This document shows positions 45,130-53,254 of a stretch of 64,000 nucleotides of DNA, one piece after another. Below the pieces are notes generated by a model. That model searched no databases and had not been told where the DNA came from. It saw only the letters and a program-made list of their open reading frames with translations. Within the stretch, counting starts at the first letter, position 1. Every line of letters starts with the position of its first letter. The stretch is taken from NCBI RefSeq assembly GCF_022341425.1, contig NZ_JABFUC010000007.1, positions 1-64,000 of the forward strand, read 5' to 3'. The DNA is from Billgrantia campisalis (GTDB lineage: Bacteria > Pseudomonadota > Gammaproteobacteria > Pseudomonadales > Halomonadaceae). Position numbers and translations under genes: made by a program.

Positions 45130-45531
45130 TCAGTGAAGCAGGAATTCCTGCGGGGTCAGGGCGTTGACAGGCGAGTCTGCAAAATCCTTCACGTTTCGCG
45201 TCACGATACAAGCGCAGCCGGCACGCTCGGCGACAGCCGCCACCACGGCATCTTCAAAATCGGACCAGCCGAGGGAGCGGGCTCTTTCCAGCTCCTCTCG
45301 GCCTACTGCGCATACCGTGAGATGGTCAAGAAGCCAGGAGAGCGCGCGATCCGCAGCGGCACGGTCGACGTAGCGTCCCACCAGGTAATGCACGGTGGTG
45401 ACGGCATGCGCACTCAGGGCACCTCGCTCCTCACCGTGAAGAATCCTCTCGAGCACAGCAGCCGATACCCGATAATGGGGCTCTCGTTTCTGCAGAATAT
45501 CGAGCAGGACATTCAGATCGAGCATGATCAT
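45130..45531 (-). CDS. PIN-domain toxin (VapC-like)
   Basis: 133 residues. PIN fold features: an N-terminal acidic strand MIMLDLNVLLDIL, a central WSDFEDAVVAAVAERAGC carrying the acidic cluster, and the C-terminal CIVTRNVKDFADSPV. PIN toxins are Mg-dependent RNases kept in check by a paired antitoxin. Its ATG overlaps the stop of the ribbon-helix-helix gene upstream (ATGA), the classic antitoxin-first order. Confidence 0.9.
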   Translation of the reverse strand: MIMLDLNVLLDILQKREPHYRVSAAVLERILHGEERGALSAHAVTTVHYLVGRYVDRAAADRALSWLLDHLTVCAVGREELERARSLGWSDFEDAVVAAVAERAGCACIVTRNVKDFADSPVNALTPQEFLLH

Positions 45532-45773
45532 GAAAGATGCTTCTCGACTAGGTGCTCCCGGTATACCCGTTCGGCGTCGAGATCGGATGGCAGCAGGCCG
45601 GTGATCGCATCAAGCTCCGCGCTCGGGGTATGGCGCTCCAGCTCCCTGAGGCGGCGCAAGTGGCGATCGATGACTTCGGTCATACTGATACCGTGTGCCT
45701 TGGCATAGGCCTTGGCAAATTCGACATCCTGTTTGGGAAGGCGGATGGTGACTTTGGTGGTTTCCCGCTCCAT
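45528..45773 (-). CDS. Ribbon-helix-helix antitoxin (VapB-like)
   Basis: 81 residues. The N-terminal TTKVTIRLPKQDVEFAKAYA strand followed by GISMTEVIDRHLRRL is a ribbon-helix-helix DNA-binding domain; the acidic C-terminal tail would bind the toxin. The ATG at 45773 has GAGG upstream and is preferred to a longer frame starting at 45884. Such proteins usually repress their own promoter together with the toxin. Confidence 0.85.
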   Translation of the reverse strand: MERETTKVTIRLPKQDVEFAKAYAKAHGISMTEVIDRHLRRLRELERHTPSAELDAITGLLPSDLDAERVYREHLVEKHLS

Positions 45774-45947
45774 ACGATCAACCTCTCGCTCGTACGGCTT
45801 ACTTTCCCCAAGTGTACGGCAAGAGGGCAGAATGGCAAAACAAGCCTGACGCACGAGCGGTTCGTCGCTTTGGAGAAGCGGCACACAACGCTGGACACCA
45901 TCCCCCTAGCCTAGCCAGCGATGCCCCACGGCGTAGGAGCCGCGTGG

Positions 45948-45988
45948 TGAAGGATATAGGGGTAGTCGTCCATGACTGGGGTTCCTTG
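45948..45988. repeat. 41-bp direct repeat, orphan copy of the beta-CASP gene start
   Basis: It repeats the ribosome site and first codons of the beta-CASP gene with one change (T for C before TCCTTG), but no open frame follows. It sits between the VapB-like gene and the HEPN gene, so the cassette 45083-45947 is flanked by direct repeats. Confidence 0.9.
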
Positions 45989-46009
45989 CGGGCTAACAGG
46001 GGGAGTGGC

Positions 46010-46492
46010 TCATAGCAGGCCACGACGCTCGGCATCTCGCAGCATGGCAGTGGCGAACTCGATGAGTGACTCCTGGTAGTCGAAGGCGGTATTGAGAGCA
46101 TCCGTCAGCACCTTGGTCGACTCGATGTATTCGTGGATCATCTGATTTCGGATCTGGCGTATCTCGAGCCACTTGTCGGCCGATGCCAAGACGCCAAGTT
46201 TCTCGGCCTTGTCCAGATTGTCGACAGCAGCAGCCGTTTTTTCGCCGAGCGCACGCAGCCATAGCGGCAGCAGTTTGTCGCCAACGGTATCCTGCAGCCG
46301 ACAGAAACGGCTGGTATAAGCCTCCACTTTCTCAGCGAGCGCTTCGTCTTCGCCCAGTGTCGCCACGCGCTCTTCCGTCAGCGGCTGACCAAAGACGTTG
46401 CCCGCGGAGTAGCGGAGGTGCTGGATTTCCTTGCCGACCACGCGCTGCAGGAAGCGCAGCCGTTCAGTGGTTTCGGTGGCATTGCTGCTCAT
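46010..46492 (-). CDS. HEPN-domain protein (HepT-like) of an MNT/HEPN pair
   Basis: 160 residues, all-helical. It carries the HEPN RNase signature R115-x4-H120-E-Y in IRQIRNQMIHEYIES. It is encoded right after a minimal nucleotidyltransferase with an ATGA overlap. In characterised MntA/HepT pairs the HEPN RNase is the toxin and the nucleotidyltransferase silences it by adding AMP to the tyrosine of RNxxxHxY; that tyrosine is present here (Y122). Confidence 0.9.
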   Translation of the reverse strand: MSSNATETTERLRFLQRVVGKEIQHLRYSAGNVFGQPLTEERVATLGEDEALAEKVEAYTSRFCRLQDTVGDKLLPLWLRALGEKTAAAVDNLDKAEKLGVLASADKWLEIRQIRNQMIHEYIESTKVLTDALNTAFDYQESLIEFATAMLRDAERRGLL

Positions 46493-46788
46493 AGCCGCAC
46501 TCCTTGCTCTCGGGCGATGTCATGTATCGGCAAGTTCTGGAGGTTGGGGGCGCTCAGCAGGATATCGACCTTGCGCCCCCGCATCGCCCGCATGACCCGA
46601 ACGCTCAAACGTGCCGCCAGTTGCGCCGGGCGTTCGATCGGTTCGTCGACCTCCACCAGCAGGTCAATGTCGCCGCCTCGAGCCTGGTCGTCTAGCCGTG
46701 AGCCGAAGAGACTGACCCGGGCACCGCCGCCCAGCTCCTGGTCGATGATGCGGTGGATGATCTGGCACTGCTGGTCCGTCAGACGCAT
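46489..46788 (-). CDS. Minimal nucleotidyltransferase (MntA-like antitoxin)
   Basis: 99 residues. The catalytic motif VSLFGSRLDDQARGGDIDLL (GSx10DxD) and a later acidic residue in KVDILLSAP define the MNT family. It starts at ATG 46788 (MRLTDQQ), where a paralogous pair at 59449-59751 also begins MRLTDTQ. A longer upstream frame is antisense to ugd. Expected to adenylylate the HEPN partner. Confidence 0.9.
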   Translation of the reverse strand: MRLTDQQCQIIHRIIDQELGGGARVSLFGSRLDDQARGGDIDLLVEVDEPIERPAQLAARLSVRVMRAMRGRKVDILLSAPNLQNLPIHDIAREQGVRL

Positions 46789-46822
46789 GGCTCGGTAGCT
46801 CCTGGACTGGCTGAGAGAAGGT

Positions 46823-48160
46823 TTACAGAACCAGCGACTCGCCCCGCCCCACGGCGTAGTAGAGCAGGCCGGCCTGGCGGACCAGCGCCGGGTCGTAGAG
46901 GTTGCGGCCGTCGACCACCACGGGGGTGGCGAGCTGGGCCTTGAGCCAGTCAAAGTCCACGGCGCGAAAGTCCTTCCACTCGGTGCAGATCACCAGGGCG
47001 TCGGCGCCCTTCACCGCCTGGATGCGATCGCCCGCCAGCAGCAGGTCGTCGCGCTCGCCGTAGAGGCGGCGGCACTCTTTCATCGCCTGTGGATCGTAGG
47101 CCCGCACCGTGGCGCCGGCTTGCCACAGCGCCTCCATCAGGGTGCGGCTGGGAGCGTCGCGCATGTCGTCGGTGTCGGGCTTGAAGGCAAGCCCCCACAG
47201 GGCGATGGTCTTGCCGGCCAGCTCGCCGTCGAAGGCCTGCTCGAGCTTGGTGTACAGGCTGCGTTTCTGGCGCTGGTTCACGGCTTCCACCGCGGTGAGC
47301 AGCTCGGCCCGGTAGCCGACCTGGCCGGCGGTGCGCGCCAGCGCCTGCACGTCCTTGGGAAAGCAGGAGCCGCCGTAGCCGCAGCCGGGATAGATGAACT
47401 GGTAGCCGATGCGCGGGTCTGAGCCGATCCCCAAGCGCACCTGCTCCACGTCGGCGCCGAGTCGCTCGGCGAGGTTGGCGATCTCGTTCATGAAACTGAT
47501 CTTGGTGGCCAGCATGGCGTTGGCGGCGTACTTGGTGAGCTCGGCGCTGCGCACGTCCATGAACATCAGCTTTTCCTGCTGACGAATATAGGGCGCATAG
47601 CATTCGCGCATCAGCCTCTTCACCCGCTCGCTGTCGGTGCCCACCACGATCCGGGCGCCGTGGGTGAAGTCGTTGATGGCCGCCCCTTCCTTGAGGAATT
47701 CCGGGTTGGAGCAGACATCGAACGCCAGCGCCTCACCGCGGCTTTCCAGCATGGCGGCCACCCGCTCGCGCACCCGGTCGGCGGTGCCCACCGGCACCGT
47801 CGACTTGTCGACGATGACCTTGTCGTCGGCCATGTGCCGGCCGATGGTCTCGGCCACGGCCAGCACGTACTGCAGGTCGGCGCTGCCGTCCTCATCCGGT
47901 GGGGTGCCCACGGCGATGAACTGCAGGGTGGCGAAGGCCACCGCCGCGGCCGGGTCGGTGGTAAAGCGCAGGCGCCCCGCCGCCACGTTCTCCTTGACCA
48001 ACCCCTCGAGCCCCGGCTCGAAGATAGGAATCTCGCCCTGCTCGAGACGCGCGATCTTGTCCGCGTCCACGTCCATGCACAGCACGTCGTGGCCCACGTC
48101 GGCGAGGCAGGCGCCGGTGACCAGGCCCACGTAGCCGGTGCCGAAGATGGTGATTCTCAT
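46823..48160 (-). CDS. ugd: UDP-glucose 6-dehydrogenase
   Basis: 445 residues. NAD site [20 protein letters not shown], catalytic cysteine in [18 protein letters not shown], and C-terminal [19 protein letters not shown]. It makes UDP-glucuronate from UDP-glucose. With the UDP-glucuronate 4-epimerase at 48656 it supplies UDP-GlcA and UDP-GalA for the glycan loci. The ATG at 48160 has GGAG seven bases upstream; a TTG one codon earlier is ignored. A heptamer-repeat array lies directly upstream. Confidence 0.96.
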   Translation of the reverse strand: MRITIFGTGYVGLVTGACLADVGHDVLCMDVDADKIARLEQGEIPIFEPGLEGLVKENVAAGRLRFTTDPAAAVAFATLQFIAVGTPPDEDGSADLQYVLAVAETIGRHMADDKVIVDKSTVPVGTADRVRERVAAMLESRGEALAFDVCSNPEFLKEGAAINDFTHGARIVVGTDSERVKRLMRECYAPYIRQQEKLMFMDVRSAELTKYAANAMLATKISFMNEIANLAERLGADVEQVRLGIGSDPRIGYQFIYPGCGYGGSCFPKDVQALARTAGQVGYRAELLTAVEAVNQRQKRSLYTKLEQAFDGELAGKTIALWGLAFKPDTDDMRDAPSRTLMEALWQAGATVRAYDPQAMKECRRLYGERDDLLLAGDRIQAVKGADALVICTEWKDFRAVDFDWLKAQLATPVVVDGRNLYDPALVRQAGLLYYAVGRGESLVL

Positions 48161-48174
48161 CAATCACTCCGTTT

Positions 48175-48216
48175 GAGGTTCGAGGTTCGAGGTTCGAGGT
48201 TCGAGGTTCGAGGTTC
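48175..48216. repeat. Heptamer array, six copies of GAGGTTC
   Basis: Six perfect tandem copies fill the space between the four-helix-bundle stop codon (eight bases away) and the ugd ribosome site. The same unit recurs at 61307-61348 and, inverted, at 63205-63274. Confidence 0.95.
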
Positions 48217-48223
48217 AAGAAAG

Positions 48224-48571
48224 CTACTGACGCTGCCGGAAGTGTTGCATCAGGCCGTAGAGCATTCGGGAGAGTTCGTGAGTTTCTTCCACCCATTGCT
48301 TGCCGGAACCGCGGTCGATAAAGCCAACCTGCATGCCTATGTAAATCTGAGTGCGCAGCTCGCCACATGAGCCCTTGGCGTAGTTGAGAAAGCGGATGCG
48401 ATCTTTCTCGCCGACACGTTCGTATCCTTCAGCAATGTTACTAGCAATTGAGAGCGATGAACGGGTAATTTGATCCTTGAAGCCATAGTCCCGAGAATCC
48501 CCGAAATGACGGTAAATATGCGCACACAGGCGTGCGGCACGCTTCCATACCTCCAGATCCTCGAACTGCAT
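48224..48571 (-). CDS. Four-helix-bundle protein (S23 / 23S rRNA intervening-sequence family)
   Basis: 115 residues, the family length. Diagnostic segments are FEDLEVWKRAARLCAHIYRH, DYGFKDQITRSSLSIASNIA and EGYERVGEKDRIRFLNYAKG. Members are found in 23S rRNA intervening sequences and scattered in genomes; Avd of diversity-generating retroelements is a relative. Function is not established for stand-alone members. A GAGGGG site precedes ATG 48571. The gene is framed by a G-rich heptamer array on one side and a C-rich one on the other, and it interrupts an otherwise coherent sugar-nucleotide pair. Confidence 0.92.
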   Translation of the reverse strand: MQFEDLEVWKRAARLCAHIYRHFGDSRDYGFKDQITRSSLSIASNIAEGYERVGEKDRIRFLNYAKGSCGELRTQIYIGMQVGFIDRGSGKQWVEETHELSRMLYGLMQHFRQRQ

Positions 48572-48618
48572 GACGTCCCCTCTTCATCCTTGAATGACGC
48601 ATGATTCCTAAGAGGCTT

Positions 48619-48660
48619 CCTCGCCCCTCGCCCCTCGCCCCTCGTACCTCGCACCTCAAA
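48619..48660. repeat. Heptamer array, six units of CCTCGNN
   Basis: Six 7-bp units: three of CCTCGCC, then CCTCGTA, CCTCGCA and CCTCAAA. The last unit includes the stop codon of the UDP-glucuronate epimerase gene. It is in opposite polarity to the array at 48175. Confidence 0.9.
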
Positions 48661-49678
48661 CCCCGTAAAAGTCGCGATACCAGCGTACGAAGCTCGCCAC
48701 CCCTTCCTTGACCGGCGTCGATGGCCGGTAGCCCACCGCCCGCTCCAGCGCGCTGCTGTCGGCAAAGGTATCGGGCACGTCGCCCGGCTGCAGGGGCAGT
48801 AGCTCCTTGATGGCGGGCTTGCCCAGCACTTCCTCGATGGCGTGGATATAGTCGATCAGCTTGACCGGGGTGCTGTTGCCGATATTGAACAGCCGGTACG
48901 GCGCATTGCTGGTGGCCGGATCGGGGCTGTCGCTGTTCCACTCGGGGTTGGGCCTGGCGATATCGTCGCTGGCACGGATCACCCCTTCGGCAATGTCGTC
49001 GACATAGGTGAAGTCGCGGGTGTGGTGGCCGTGGTTGAACACCGGGATCGGCTCACCGGCCAGGATATGCCGGGTGAACTTGAACAGCGCCATGTCCGGC
49101 CGGCCCCAGGGGCCATAGACGGTGAAGAAGCGCAACCCGGTGGTCGGCAGGCCAAACAGATGGCTGTAGCTGTGAGCCATCATCTCGTTGGCCTTCTTGG
49201 TGGCGGCGTAGAACTGCAGCGGGTGATCCACCCCCTGGTGCTCGCTGAACGGCATGGCGGTGTTGGCGCCGTAGACGCTGCTGGTGCTGGCGTAGGTCAG
49301 ATGTGGGATCTTGCCGTGGCGGCAGGCTTCGAGAATATTGGTGAAGCCGACGATATTGCTCTGCACATAGCTGTGGGGGTTTTCCAGCGAGTAGCGGACA
49401 CCGGCCTGGGCGGCCAGATGGATCACCCGGTCGAAGGCGTGATCGACGAAGCAGCGCTCCACCGCCGCCGGGTCGGCCAGGTCGGCACGGATGAAGGTGT
49501 AGTCGCTGCCGGTCTGGCGGGCCGTTTCTTCGAGCCTCGCCAGCCGGGCCTCCTTGAGCGAGACGTCGTAGTAGTCGTTGACGCTGTCGAAGCCGACCAC
49601 GCTGTCGCCGCGCTCGAGCAGCTGCCTGGCCACATGGTAGCCGATGAAGCCGGCGCTTCCGGTAATCAGCAGTTTCAT
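48656..49678 (-). CDS. UDP-glucuronate 4-epimerase
   Basis: 340 residues. An extended SDR epimerase with NAD site [29 protein letters not shown], catalytic YAATKKANE and [18 protein letters not shown], the last typical of UDP-GlcA epimerases (CapI/LpsL type). It interconverts UDP-GlcA and UDP-GalA. The ATG at 49678 is the chosen start since the NAD motif starts at once; the upstream frame is non-coding in character. Confidence 0.92.
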   Translation of the reverse strand: MKLLITGSAGFIGYHVARQLLERGDSVVGFDSVNDYYDVSLKEARLARLEETARQTGSDYTFIRADLADPAAVERCFVDHAFDRVIHLAAQAGVRYSLENPHSYVQSNIVGFTNILEACRHGKIPHLTYASTSSVYGANTAMPFSEHQGVDHPLQFYAATKKANEMMAHSYSHLFGLPTTGLRFFTVYGPWGRPDMALFKFTRHILAGEPIPVFNHGHHTRDFTYVDDIAEGVIRASDDIARPNPEWNSDSPDPATSNAPYRLFNIGNSTPVKLIDYIHAIEEVLGKPAIKELLPLQPGDVPDTFADSSALERAVGYRPSTPVKEGVASFVRWYRDFYGV

Positions 49679-49763
49679 GGTGTGGCCTCCCTGGTTATAC
49701 CGCGGCGAGAGAGCAGGGCTATCGCAGATGCGGAACCTGCTCGAGACCTTTCCGGCGACAGAT

Positions 49764-49834
49764 CGTAGAGGGGGCGCTGTGAACCCCTCCCTGGGCGCTA
49801 CCGACGCCATCCATGGCGTAGGACCCCCTCTACG
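49764..49834. repeat. REP-like palindromic element
   Basis: A 71-bp unit with perfect 11-bp outer arms (CGTAGAGGGGG and CCCCCTCTACG) and an inner hairpin ACGCCAT-CC-ATGGCGT. It lies between glyA and the epimerase gene, both on the minus strand, in the 218-bp gap 49679-49896. It may act as an mRNA-stabilising or terminating structure; no T-run follows. Confidence 0.75.
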
Positions 49835-49896
49835 CCCAGTCCCCGGCGCCTCTCGCTATGCGCAACCGCAATGGCCCCACGGCGAGACCTGCGCCT

Positions 49897-51162
49897 TTAA
49901 CGATACACCGGGAAGCGGGCGCACACAGCCTCAACCTTGCTCTTGACCTCGGCTTCCAGGGTGGCGGTGTCCTCACCCTTGGCCATGGCGTCGAGGATGT
50001 CGCAGATCCAGCCGGCCAGCTCGCTGCACTCGGTCTCGCCGAAGCCACGGGTGGTCACCGCCGGGGTGCCGATGCGCAGGCCGGAGGTGACGAAGGGGCT
50101 CTGGGGATCGCCGGGCACGGCGTTCTTGTTGACGGTGATATGGGCGCGGCCCAGGGCGGCGTCCGCGTCCTTGCCGGTCAGGCCCTGCTTGATCAGCGAG
50201 AGCAGGAAGAGGTGGTCCTCGGTGCCACCGGAGACGATGTCATAGCCGCGCTCGATGAACACGCCGGCCATGGTCTGGGCGTTCTTGACCACCTGCCGCT
50301 GGTAGGTCGTGAACTCGGGGTCCATGGCCTCCTTGAAGCAGATCGCCTTGGCGGCGATGACGTGCTCCAGCGGGCCGCCCTGGCCGCCGGGGAAGACCGC
50401 GGACTGCAGCTTCTTCTCGATGGCCTCGTCGCCCTCGCTGGAGAGGATCAGGCCGCCGCGGGGGCCGCGCAGGGTCTTGTGGGTGGTGGTGGTGACCACG
50501 TGGGCGTGGGGCAGCGGCGTGGGGTAGACGCCGGCGGCCACCAGGCCGGCCACGTGGGCCATGTCGACCAGCAGGTAAGCACCCACTTCATCGGCGATCT
50601 CGCGGAACTTGGCCCAGTCGATGATCTGGGAGTAGGCGGAGAAGCCGGCGATGATCATCTTGGGCCGGTGCTCGCGGGCGAGCCGCGCCACTTCGGCGTA
50701 GTCGATGCGGCCGCTCTCGTCGATGCCGTACTGCACGGCGTTGTAGTGCTTGCCGGAGAAGTTGGGCTTGGCGCCGTGGGTGAGGTGGCCGCCGGCGTCC
50801 AGGCTCATGCCGAGCACGGTGTCGCCCGGCTTGACCAGCGCCTGGAAGACCGCGCTATTCGCCTGGGAGCCGGAGTGCGGCTGGACGTTGGCGTAGCTGG
50901 CGCCGAACAGCTGCTTGGCGTAGTCGATGGCCAGCTGCTCGACGATGTCCACGTACTCACAGCCACCGTAGTAGCGCTTGCCGGGGTAGCCTTCCGCGTA
51001 CTTGTTGGTGAGCTGGCTGCCCTGGGCTTCCAGCACGCGCGGGCTGGCATAGTTCTCGGAGGCGATCAGCTCGATATGCGCCTCCTGGCGAGCGACTTCC
51101 TTTTGCATCGCATCGAACAGGGCGTCATCGAAACCGGCAATCTGCATGTCACGGCTGAACAT
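49897..51162 (-). CDS. glyA: Serine hydroxymethyltransferase
   Basis: 421 residues, the normal length. It has [43 protein letters not shown], the PLP-lysine region [15 protein letters not shown] and [15 protein letters not shown]. The PLP enzyme converts serine and tetrahydrofolate to glycine and methylene-THF in the cytosol. The start at 51162 ([12 protein letters not shown]) fits the family; the frame extends to 51246 without good support. No folate or glycine riboswitch was evident upstream. Confidence 0.97.
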   Translation of the reverse strand: MFSRDMQIAGFDDALFDAMQKEVARQEAHIELIASENYASPRVLEAQGSQLTNKYAEGYPGKRYYGGCEYVDIVEQLAIDYAKQLFGASYANVQPHSGSQANSAVFQALVKPGDTVLGMSLDAGGHLTHGAKPNFSGKHYNAVQYGIDESGRIDYAEVARLAREHRPKMIIAGFSAYSQIIDWAKFREIADEVGAYLLVDMAHVAGLVAAGVYPTPLPHAHVVTTTTHKTLRGPRGGLILSSEGDEAIEKKLQSAVFPGGQGGPLEHVIAAKAICFKEAMDPEFTTYQRQVVKNAQTMAGVFIERGYDIVSGGTEDHLFLLSLIKQGLTGKDADAALGRAHITVNKNAVPGDPQSPFVTSGLRIGTPAVTTRGFGETECSELAGWICDILDAMAKGEDTATLEAEVKSKVEAVCARFPVYR

Positions 51163-51329
51163 CGGCGGGAAACCTCGCATCACGGGGAGAATCTGAGCGG
51201 GCATGATACCCCAGCCCATGAAGGCTTTCACATGAAAGGCCGTCATCGTTGGGTGCAGTAATTCTCATGCTGGGTTTAGTGCCAACCGAGTGCCGACGAT
51301 GCCTGCACCGGGGAAGTGGCCCCCGCTAT

Positions 51330-51358
51330 TGATAACGGTTTTCATTTGCAATAGACTT
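51330..51358 (+). promoter_or_regulatory. Sigma-70-type promoter with a Fur-box-like operator in the spacer
   Basis: -35 TTGATA (51330-51335), 17-bp spacer, -10 TAGACT (51353-51358). The spacer region holds GATAACGGTTTTCATTTGC (51332-51350), which matches 13 of 19 positions of the classical Fur box, framed by the inverted repeat CTATTG / CAATAG. Fur binding here would block the promoter when iron is plentiful. Confidence 0.6.
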
Positions 51359-51406
51359 GTCCCGAACCGCACTCTGGATACCCGGCTCGACCACTGGAGG
51401 GACGAC

Positions 51407-51664
51407 ATGCTGATGACGCCTGATACGCCGCTACCCGCCATGACGCAGGACCGCCTGTTCTGCGCCTGCCTGATCGCCACCATTGCCACCTCGATCGCCT
51501 GCATTGCGCTGCAGCTGCTGCCGCTGTTCCCGGCGGCCGACCTCGCCTGGGGCAAGACGCTCGAGCCGTTCCTGGTCGCCACGGTGATCGTGCTGTCGGG
51601 CCTGACGGCGCTGGCGGCCTTTCGCCACCTTCGCCGCTCCCAGCAGACGCTTTCCTCGTACTGA
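51407..51664 (+). CDS. Small two-helix membrane protein, probably iron-regulated
   Basis: 85 residues with two hydrophobic segments (LIATIATSIACIALQLLPLF and FLVATVIVLSGLTALAAF) and a short basic C-terminus. GGAGG seven bases before ATG 51407 decides the start; the longer frame from 51290 runs through the promoter. No family recognised. The Fur-box-like promoter 50 bp upstream suggests a role in iron stress. A strong hairpin terminator follows at 51727. Confidence 0.75.
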   Translation: MLMTPDTPLPAMTQDRLFCACLIATIATSIACIALQLLPLFPAADLAWGKTLEPFLVATVIVLSGLTALAAFRHLRRSQQTLSSY

Positions 51665-51726
51665 TTCGTCGTACTGACTGGCTAGATCTTCGGCCGGCCC
51701 ACGGTTGGCCGCCCCACGACTCGACA

Positions 51727-51763
51727 AAACGCCCCGCTCGGTTCATGGCCGAGCGGGGCGTTT
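51727..51763. terminator. Bidirectional intrinsic terminator
   Basis: A perfect 15-bp stem (arms AAACGCCCCGCTCGG and CCGAGCGGGGCGTTT) with a 7-base loop. A-run and T-run lie at the arm ends, so it can work for both the small plus-strand gene and the minus-strand periplasmic-protein gene that converge here. Confidence 0.93.
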
Positions 51764-51780
51764 ATCGCTTGCCGGTCGAT

Positions 51781-53196
51781 TCAGCGAGTCTCGACGTCGA
51801 ACGAGACCTTGTCGGGGAGTCCCAGCGGGTCGCCGGTATAGGTGGCCAGGTTGCTCTCCGCCGGCAGGCCGACATTGATCTCAAGCTCGCTGGCGTTGCC
51901 CTCCAACAGCTCCACCAGTCCCATCAGGATCGCCTGCACCTGGGGACCGAACATCATGCCGAAGCCTTCGGCCTGGGTGCGGGTCTGCTCGATGTACTGG
52001 GCCTCGGTGACCCCTTCCATGGCGGCGCCCAGGGTGGCCAGGCGACCGAACAGGCCCTCGTTGCCGATGGTCAGTCGGATGTCACCGCCCAGCAGGGTGG
52101 CGGCATCCAGCAGGCCGGTATCGGCGAAGACATCGGCGGGCTCGGCGCCCTCGGGCAGCAGCAGCGGCAGGTCGATGTCGAACAGCAGGCGCACCGCGTC
52201 ATGGGCGGTGATATGGCTGTCGCTGTGGATCCGGCTGTGATCGCTGCCCTCCTCCCAGTTGCCGAGGAAGGCGGCGTCCAGGCGCAGCGTGCCGCTGCCG
52301 TCGGTGAGCACGTTGCTGACCATGCGCAGCTGGGTACGCTCACTCTCCGGTGCCAGCTCGATCATCTTCGCCAGGTCGAGGGAGAAATCTTCCAGGCGCA
52401 GGCCGCCCTCACCATCGCTGAAGTCGCCGTCGATGGCGAGCCGCGACAGGCTGCCCACCAGGCGGTCGGACTCCACGGCGAAGTCGCGCATCACCAGCGA
52501 GTCGAGCCGCTCCTCGTCGCCATCGAGCCCGGAGAGGCCCTCAACGCGCAGCGAGGCCAGGGTGAAGGAACCCGAGCCGAGCTCGTCGAGGTTCTCGCCC
52601 GCGCCGGCCACCCCGGTGATCTCCAGCATGCCGATGGCGTCATGGCTCAGCGACTCGCCGCGCAGGCTGTCGATGGTCAGGCGCCCCTCGCTGGCGGTGA
52701 AGGGCGTGCCGTAGAACAGATCCTCGGCGATCTCCGAGGCCAGGTCGACGACGATGTCGTCGATGGCCAGGCTGCCCAGGCGGAAGTCCTCGGGGGCCAG
52801 GCTGTCGTCGAAGGGAAAGACCGCCCGGGAGGGCTCGCCCAGCACGATGCGCTCGGCGCTCATCAGCGTCAGATCGGTGAGGCGGTCCTCGATGCGCACC
52901 CCTTCCAGGGTCACCTCGTCGGGACTGTCGTAATCGCCGCTGACCACGTAGCGGTCGATGAGCAGGCGCTCGCCCTCCTCGGCCTCGAAGACGAAGCCCT
53001 CGGCGGTCACTCGCGAGCGCACCATGGCGCTGGAAACTTCGCCGAGCTCCACGCTGCCGTAGCCGCCGAACATGGCGCGCAGATCGGCCTCCAGCCGCTC
53101 TGCATCGGCCAGCGCACTTCCGGAAACCCCCAGCAGCGCGGCCAGGGCCAGGGTAGAGCCGGCACGGGCCGGCCGTGAACAGGTTGCAATGGTCAT
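51781..53196 (-). CDS. Periplasmic hypothetical protein
   Basis: 471 residues with a signal peptide (GSTLALAALLGVSGSALADA). The mature part is acidic and beta-rich, made of repeating short strands such as LRLEDFSLDLAKMIEL and GSLAIDDIVVDLASEIAEDL, giving an AsmA/DUF945-like impression, but I cannot assign a family. Start 53196 is well supported by GGAGGTGA just upstream. It is monocistronic in appearance, ending at the bidirectional terminator. Confidence 0.8.
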   Translation of the reverse strand: MTIATCSRPARAGSTLALAALLGVSGSALADAERLEADLRAMFGGYGSVELGEVSSAMVRSRVTAEGFVFEAEEGERLLIDRYVVSGDYDSPDEVTLEGVRIEDRLTDLTLMSAERIVLGEPSRAVFPFDDSLAPEDFRLGSLAIDDIVVDLASEIAEDLFYGTPFTASEGRLTIDSLRGESLSHDAIGMLEITGVAGAGENLDELGSGSFTLASLRVEGLSGLDGDEERLDSLVMRDFAVESDRLVGSLSRLAIDGDFSDGEGGLRLEDFSLDLAKMIELAPESERTQLRMVSNVLTDGSGTLRLDAAFLGNWEEGSDHSRIHSDSHITAHDAVRLLFDIDLPLLLPEGAEPADVFADTGLLDAATLLGGDIRLTIGNEGLFGRLATLGAAMEGVTEAQYIEQTRTQAEGFGMMFGPQVQAILMGLVELLEGNASELEINVGLPAESNLATYTGDPLGLPDKVSFDVETR

Positions 53197-53254
53197 TGGT
53201 CACCTCCGTTGTGATGGAAACCTTGAGTCTAACAGCCAATTGGAAGGATGCGAG

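Noticed and set aside
48175..48216. Heptamer arrays as a CRISPR
   Set aside because: Units are 7 bp with no spacers and no cas genes are present.
51163..51329. Riboswitch upstream of glyA
   Set aside because: No recognisable glycine, folate or SAM aptamer core was visible by eye; a covariance-model search would be needed to say more.
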